Part shown: in pieces, positions 60,431 through 64,000 of the stretch
Layout of the letters: each line of letters begins with the position of its first letter
Numbering within the stretch: position 1 is the first letter of the stretch
Made by a program: the position numbers and the translations under genes
Notes under the pieces: generated by a model
What the model was told of the DNA's origin: nothing
The model's input: only the letters and a program-made list of their open reading frames with translations
Database searches by the model: none
Assembly (NCBI RefSeq): GCF_036075115.1
Contig: NZ_CP107958.1
Location: forward strand, 1,488,001-1,552,000
Length of the DNA stretch: 64,000 bases
Reading direction: 5' to 3'
From: Streptomyces sp. NBC_00377
Lineage (GTDB): Bacteria > Actinomycetota > Actinomycetes > Streptomycetales > Streptomycetaceae

Positions 60431-60759
60431 GGCCAGGATCGTGCCCTGCGGCGCAAAACGTTCGATCAACGCCGGATATACGCGGCGCCGCGAGGCTCCC
60501 GGCCGCCCGATGATGCTCCTGGCGGGCACCCCGACGCACGGCGGCGCGCGGCACGCCCCGGCACGCTCACGAACTCCCGGCCCGGCGCACGGAACATTCG
60601 GCGTGAGCGGCGGACCCGGAGCGACCACCGCCCACCTCCCCGCCCGCGGCAGGACCGCACGGCGCTTTCGCGCCCGTGGCCGTGCTCCGGCAGCGTTTGT
60701 CAGTGGGCGGTGCGAGACTCGGCAGTGCACAGGACGGGACCCCTTCGAGGAGGGCAATG
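60431..60759. other. Divergent intergenic region between wbl gene and VOC gene
   Basis: This stretch of 329 bp holds the promoter of the WhiB-like gene on one side and the promoter of the glyoxalase-like gene on the other. No small gene or hairpin is convincing. Confidence 0.4.
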
Positions 60760-61551
60760 ATGCTCACCACCCGTTTCGTCAACGGCGCTCCCAACTGGAT
60801 CGAAGTCGGCACGCCCGACATCGACGGCTCCACCTCCTTCTACGGCGCTCTCTTCGGCTGGCGGTTCCGGTCGGCGGGGCCCGACGCCGGCGGCTACGGC
60901 TTCTTCCAGCTGGACGGGAGGACCGTGGCGGGCGGCATGCAGACCACCCCCGCACAGGGCCCGCCGTCATGGACGGTCTACTTCCGGACGCAGGACGCAC
61001 AGGCCACGGCCAAGGCCGCGGAGCAGACACACGGCCGCGTGCTCCTCGCGCCGATGGACGTGATGGGCCAGGGCACGATGGCGGTCCTCGCCGATCAGGC
61101 AGGCGTGCCGTTCGGCCTGTGGCAGCCGGGACACACCAAGGGCGTGGACGTGGCCGGTGAACCCGGCTCGCTGTGCTGGGTCGAGCTCTACACCCCGGAC
61201 ATCGCCGCGGCGGCCGCCTTCTACCACGCGACGCTGGGCCTCGAGACCTCCGCCGTCCCCTTCCCCGGCGGCACCTACACCTGCGTCAACCCGGCCGGTG
61301 CCGGGGAGGACGCGATGTTCGGCGGGATCGTCCCGCTGGCCGACGATCCCGTGGAGGCGGAGTCCGGCGCCTACTGGCTGCCCTACGTCGAGGTCGCCGA
61401 CGCGGACGCGGTCGTGGCCAGGGCACAGGAGCTGGGCGGCAGCGTGCGGATGCCCGCCACGGACGTCGAGGGCGTCGGCCGGGTGGCCAGGCTCGCCGAC
61501 CCGTACGGGGCGCGTTTCGCGGTGATCAAGAGCCTGCCACAGGAGATGTGA
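60760..61551 (+). CDS. VOC (glyoxalase/bleomycin-resistance fold) protein with two domains
   Basis: 263 aa from the second of two adjacent ATGs (60757, 60760), chosen because GGAGG is 7 nt upstream. Two vicinal-oxygen-chelate domains (about 8-120 and 135-260) each begin with a metal-binding motif: PNWIEVGTPDIDGSTSFYG and LCWVELYTPDIAAAAAFYH. The family includes dioxygenases, isomerases and antibiotic-binding proteins. The substrate is unknown. It is a single gene, convergent with the LacI gene. Confidence 0.85.
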   Translation: MLTTRFVNGAPNWIEVGTPDIDGSTSFYGALFGWRFRSAGPDAGGYGFFQLDGRTVAGGMQTTPAQGPPSWTVYFRTQDAQATAKAAEQTHGRVLLAPMDVMGQGTMAVLADQAGVPFGLWQPGHTKGVDVAGEPGSLCWVELYTPDIAAAAAFYHATLGLETSAVPFPGGTYTCVNPAGAGEDAMFGGIVPLADDPVEAESGAYWLPYVEVADADAVVARAQELGGSVRMPATDVEGVGRVARLADPYGARFAVIKSLPQEM

Positions 61552-61630
61552 GACGGCTCGGGAGGGTCGGCGTCCGAGCGGGGGGCCAGCGGGACGGTCC
61601 CGCCGGGTCGGGCCGAGGCGAGCCGCCGGC

Positions 61631-62656
61631 CTAGGCCGAGGCGCGGCGCACCAGGGTGGTCGGCAGCACCACGCCGCCCGGTTCCTCGTCGGCGAGGCGT
61701 CGGTCGACGCGGCGCAGCAGGAGGCGGGCCATGATCCGGCCCATCTCCTCGATGTCCTGACGGACCGTCGTCAGCGGCGGGTCGGTCTGCTCGGCGACGG
61801 GCAGCATGTCGTCGAAGCCGACCACGGCGACGTCCTCGGGCACCCGCCGTCCGCGTTCACGCAGGACGCGCAGGGCTCCCGAGGCGGCGAGGTCGTTGGC
61901 GGCGAACACGGCGTCCAGGTCGGGGCAGCGGTCCAGCAGCTCCCGCATGGCCCGCTCGGCGCCACCGGGCGTGAAGTCGCTCTCGACGACGAGCCCCGGG
62001 TCGGCGTCGCCCATGACCTCCCGGTATCCGTCCAGCCGGTCCGCCGCGGAGGTCTGGTCCAGGGGCCCGGTGATGTGCGCGATGCGGGTACGGCCCAGCC
62101 CGGCCAGGAGGCGCACGGCCTCGCGGGCGCCACCGCGGTTGTCGCTGTCGACGTAGACCACGTCCCGTGTGCCGTCGCTCCAGCCGGGACGGCCGCCGAA
62201 GACGGTGGGCACGCCGGCGCCCTGGATCAGACCGGGGAGCGGGTCGTCGAGGTGCAACGAGAAGACCAGCGCCCCGTCGACGTGTCCGCCGGCGAGGTAG
62301 CGGGCGACCCGGGCATGGTCGTCACGGCCCTCGGTGAGCAGCAGCACCAGCTGATTGTCATGAGCCGTCAGTTCCTTGCTGATGCCACGGAGCTGGAGCG
62401 CGAAGAAGGGGTCGGCGAAGACCCGGGTCTCCGGTTCGGCGATGACCACGGCGACCGCGTCGTGCCGCTTCGTCACCAGGCTGCGCGCCGCCTGGTTGGG
62501 GACGTAGCCGAGCTCGTCCACGGCCCGCCGGACCCGCTCCACGAGCGGCTCCCGGACCCCGTCCCCGCCGTTGACGACCCGCGACACGGTCGCCCGGGAG
62601 ACCCCGGCCCGTGCGGCCACGGCCTCCAGCGTGGGACGTGAAGCTGTCTCGGTCAC
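61631..62656 (-). CDS. LacI-family transcriptional regulator
   Basis: 341 aa from a GTG at 62656 with AGGAGG 9 nt upstream. The HTH is TLEAVAARAGVSRATVSRVV with hinge helix YVPNQAARSLV, and the C-terminal periplasmic-binding-protein fold has VFAANDLAASGALR and VAVVGFDDMLPVAEQTDPPL. It should respond to a sugar-type ligand and repress its target. A perfect 12-bp dyad lies 58-69 bp upstream of its start. The next minus-strand gene upstream is the laccase; it may or may not be a target. Confidence 0.92.
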   Translation of the reverse strand: MTETASRPTLEAVAARAGVSRATVSRVVNGGDGVREPLVERVRRAVDELGYVPNQAARSLVTKRHDAVAVVIAEPETRVFADPFFALQLRGISKELTAHDNQLVLLLTEGRDDHARVARYLAGGHVDGALVFSLHLDDPLPGLIQGAGVPTVFGGRPGWSDGTRDVVYVDSDNRGGAREAVRLLAGLGRTRIAHITGPLDQTSAADRLDGYREVMGDADPGLVVESDFTPGGAERAMRELLDRCPDLDAVFAANDLAASGALRVLRERGRRVPEDVAVVGFDDMLPVAEQTDPPLTTVRQDIEEMGRIMARLLLRRVDRRLADEEPGGVVLPTTLVRRASA

Positions 62657-62713
62657 TTCGGAGCTCCTCCTGGCCGGCTGCGGATCAGGATAGCTCCGGG
62701 GGACGGCCGGGAT

Positions 62714-62725
62714 GAGAGCGCTCTC
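62714..62725. promoter_or_regulatory. LacI-type operator, perfect 12-bp palindrome
   Basis: GAGAGCGCTCTC is a perfect palindrome with the CpG-centred core typical of LacI-family sites. It lies between the laccase and LacI genes, 58-69 bp upstream of the LacI start, so autoregulation is the simplest reading. Confidence 0.6.
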
Positions 62726-62855
62726 CGAGCTCGTGACGAGCAGGACGGTTCCCCCGTCCTCGCGGTTCGGGAACCGGCTCACCCCGCTCGGTACCGTAGG
62801 TGCCTCAGGTGCCGGGCGCCTCAGGCCCCTCAGGCTGGCTGGTCTCTCACATCGC

Positions 62856-63950
62856 TCAGTGCTGGTGAGTGCCGGCGGCCTCGTTCGCCGCATCGGACGT
62901 GTGCGCCTTCTGCGGTCCGTCCGTCTCGGACGACCGCTGCGACTTCCCCGACTCCGGCGGCTTCCCCGCCTCCTGCGGCTCCTGCGACTGCGACCCGTGC
63001 GGCGCGTGCGGTTCGTAGCCGGGGATCGTGCCGTCGGGCTTCTTCACCAGGAACAGACCGACCATCCCCATGTCGGAGTGGCTCTGCACATGGCAGTGGT
63101 ACATCCATGCGCCGGCGCCCACCCCCTCGCCCGCGATCACCTGGAAGCCGAAGGAGTCGGCCGGCCCCACGATCTTGTTGTCGACGACCTGACTGGGGTC
63201 GTCCGGGCCGGTGAGCAGGCCGGTGCGGTTGTCGGCCCAGCGGTGACCGTGCATATGGAAGGTGTGGTAGTACTCGCCATGCGTGATCACCACGAACTCG
63301 ACCCGATCGCCCACTGTGGCCTCGAAGTCGGGGCCCTGGTGGCCCGAGTGGGCCGGTCTGTTGTTGATCGTCATGTCGTTGAAGACGATCGTGTGGGTGG
63401 CATCGGGGAGGACGTCGCCCTTGCGCCGGACGATCACCGGCCCGTACAGACCCTTGCGGATGCCGCCGGTGCCGTGTTCCGTGCCGACGACATGGTCGTG
63501 GTAATGCCAGTAGCCGGCGCTGCCCGCACGCCAGGTGCCGTCGGCGCGGCGGCCCGGGGCGTGGGTGCGCCAGGTGTAGGTGCGCGTGCCACCGGGCTCG
63601 ATGTCACTGCGGTTCACCTTCGTTCCGTCGCTGGACACTTCGTAGTCCAGGCCGTGGACGTGCAGGCTCGCGGCGACGTCCAGGGTGTTCTCCACCTCGA
63701 TGTGGACGGTGTCGCCCTCGTCGAGTTCGATCAGCGGTCCGGGGATGGTCGCCTTCCCCTTCTCCAGGCCGTAGCCGAGCTGCCCGTCCGCGAGCTTCTC
63801 CGCGTACAGCTTGAGGTGTCTGACGGCTCCCCCGGGCGGCGCGGTCTTCACCGGCCCTTCGGCGCTCGCCGCCCTCGGGCCGAGAGACAACGATGTCGCG
63901 GCGGCGGCTCCGCCCAGCAGCACCCGGCGGTTGAACCCGCGTCTGTCCAT
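62856..63950 (-). CDS. Two-domain small laccase (SLAC-type multicopper oxidase)
   Basis: 364 aa. A Tat signal ([14 protein letters not shown] then [10 protein letters not shown]) starts the protein. Copper ligands are seen in [27 protein letters not shown] and the type-1 site [13 protein letters not shown], which lies in the second cupredoxin domain. The two-domain architecture is that of the Streptomyces small laccase, which works as a trimer and oxidises phenols with O2. A 45-residue Ser/Pro/Gln-rich tail follows the fold. The gene lies upstream of the LacI gene and runs in the same direction. Confidence 0.95.
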   Translation of the reverse strand: MDRRGFNRRVLLGGAAAATSLSLGPRAASAEGPVKTAPPGGAVRHLKLYAEKLADGQLGYGLEKGKATIPGPLIELDEGDTVHIEVENTLDVAASLHVHGLDYEVSSDGTKVNRSDIEPGGTRTYTWRTHAPGRRADGTWRAGSAGYWHYHDHVVGTEHGTGGIRKGLYGPVIVRRKGDVLPDATHTIVFNDMTINNRPAHSGHQGPDFEATVGDRVEFVVITHGEYYHTFHMHGHRWADNRTGLLTGPDDPSQVVDNKIVGPADSFGFQVIAGEGVGAGAWMYHCHVQSHSDMGMVGLFLVKKPDGTIPGYEPHAPHGSQSQEPQEAGKPPESGKSQRSSETDGPQKAHTSDAANEAAGTHQH

Positions 63951-64000
63951 GCCGAACTCCCCACCCTGGTACGGAATGTACGACGACGATGAAGACGAGC

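Noticed and set aside
58514-60760. Long plus-strand frame across the SDR gene and the tRNA-like sequences
   Set aside because: It passes through tRNA-like sequences and an antisense gene and has no recognisable domain.
63969-63981. GTAC-GGAAT-GTAC as a copper-responsive site before the laccase
   Set aside because: Does not match the known CsoR/CueR-type operator pattern, and four-base arms are common by chance.

Overview
The window is very GC-rich chromosomal DNA from a Streptomyces. The evidence is the third-position GC bias, the many GTG/TTG starts, the SsgA-like and WhiB-like developmental genes, a DUF6126-type protein, a two-domain small laccase and a complete hopanoid operon. From memory, the gene order looks colinear with the S. 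coelicolor stretch that holds the small laccase, wblH, ssgD, idi and the hop cluster. I could not check that. I see no rRNA, CRISPR array, integrase, transposase or prophage; this looks like chromosome-arm core DNA with some accessory islands.

Layout. 1-5 kb: a partial Tat-exported protein, a LysM/M23 cell-wall hydrolase under a c-di-AMP (ydaO) riboswitch, a GH36 alpha-galactosidase and a divergent tyrosine/lipid-type phosphatase. 5-19 kb (minus strand): the hopanoid operon, read hpnC, hpnD, a 50-aa small ORF, hpnE, polyprenyl synthase, shc, hpnG, hpnH, ispG, dxs, hpnO. It carries its own MEP-pathway genes and is followed by an XRE-cupin regulator and a 40-aa membrane protein. 19-26.4 kb (minus): a seven-gene unit of CDP-alcohol transferases, a cytidylyltransferase-like enzyme, a glycerol-1-phosphate dehydrogenase-like enzyme, a GT2 and a TagGH-type exporter. 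It probably makes a phosphodiester-linked surface glycopolymer.

26.7-36 kb: galE, a zinc-type CDF exporter, idi, an anti-sigma-like ATPase, an enoyl-CoA hydratase preceded by a striking 171-bp hairpin, Tex, and an ABC-F protein. 36-43.3 kb: a D-amino-acid-oxidase-like enzyme, secreted S15 and M1 peptidases, a PfkB kinase, a macrodomain protein and a MerR regulator. 43.3-49.6 kb: a beta-oxidation operon (CoA-transferase, thiolase, FadJ-type enzyme) divergent from a saccharopine-dehydrogenase-like reductase. 49.6-57 kb: endonuclease V, a secreted BNR-repeat protein, an SsgA-like sporulation protein, an antibiotic-type ABC-F gene with a long regulatory leader, DDAH and an acyl-ACP desaturase.

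57-60.1 kb is the oddest part. Three tRNA-like sequences, all on the minus strand and sharing an unusual D-loop, bracket a two-gene unit: a zinc-ribbon SDR protein lacking the catalytic Tyr, and a ribonuclease-inhibitor-type LRR protein. One tRNA-like sequence is split by a 33-nt hairpin repeat. 60.2-64 kb: a WhiB-like regulator, a glyoxalase-fold protein, a LacI regulator and the small laccase.
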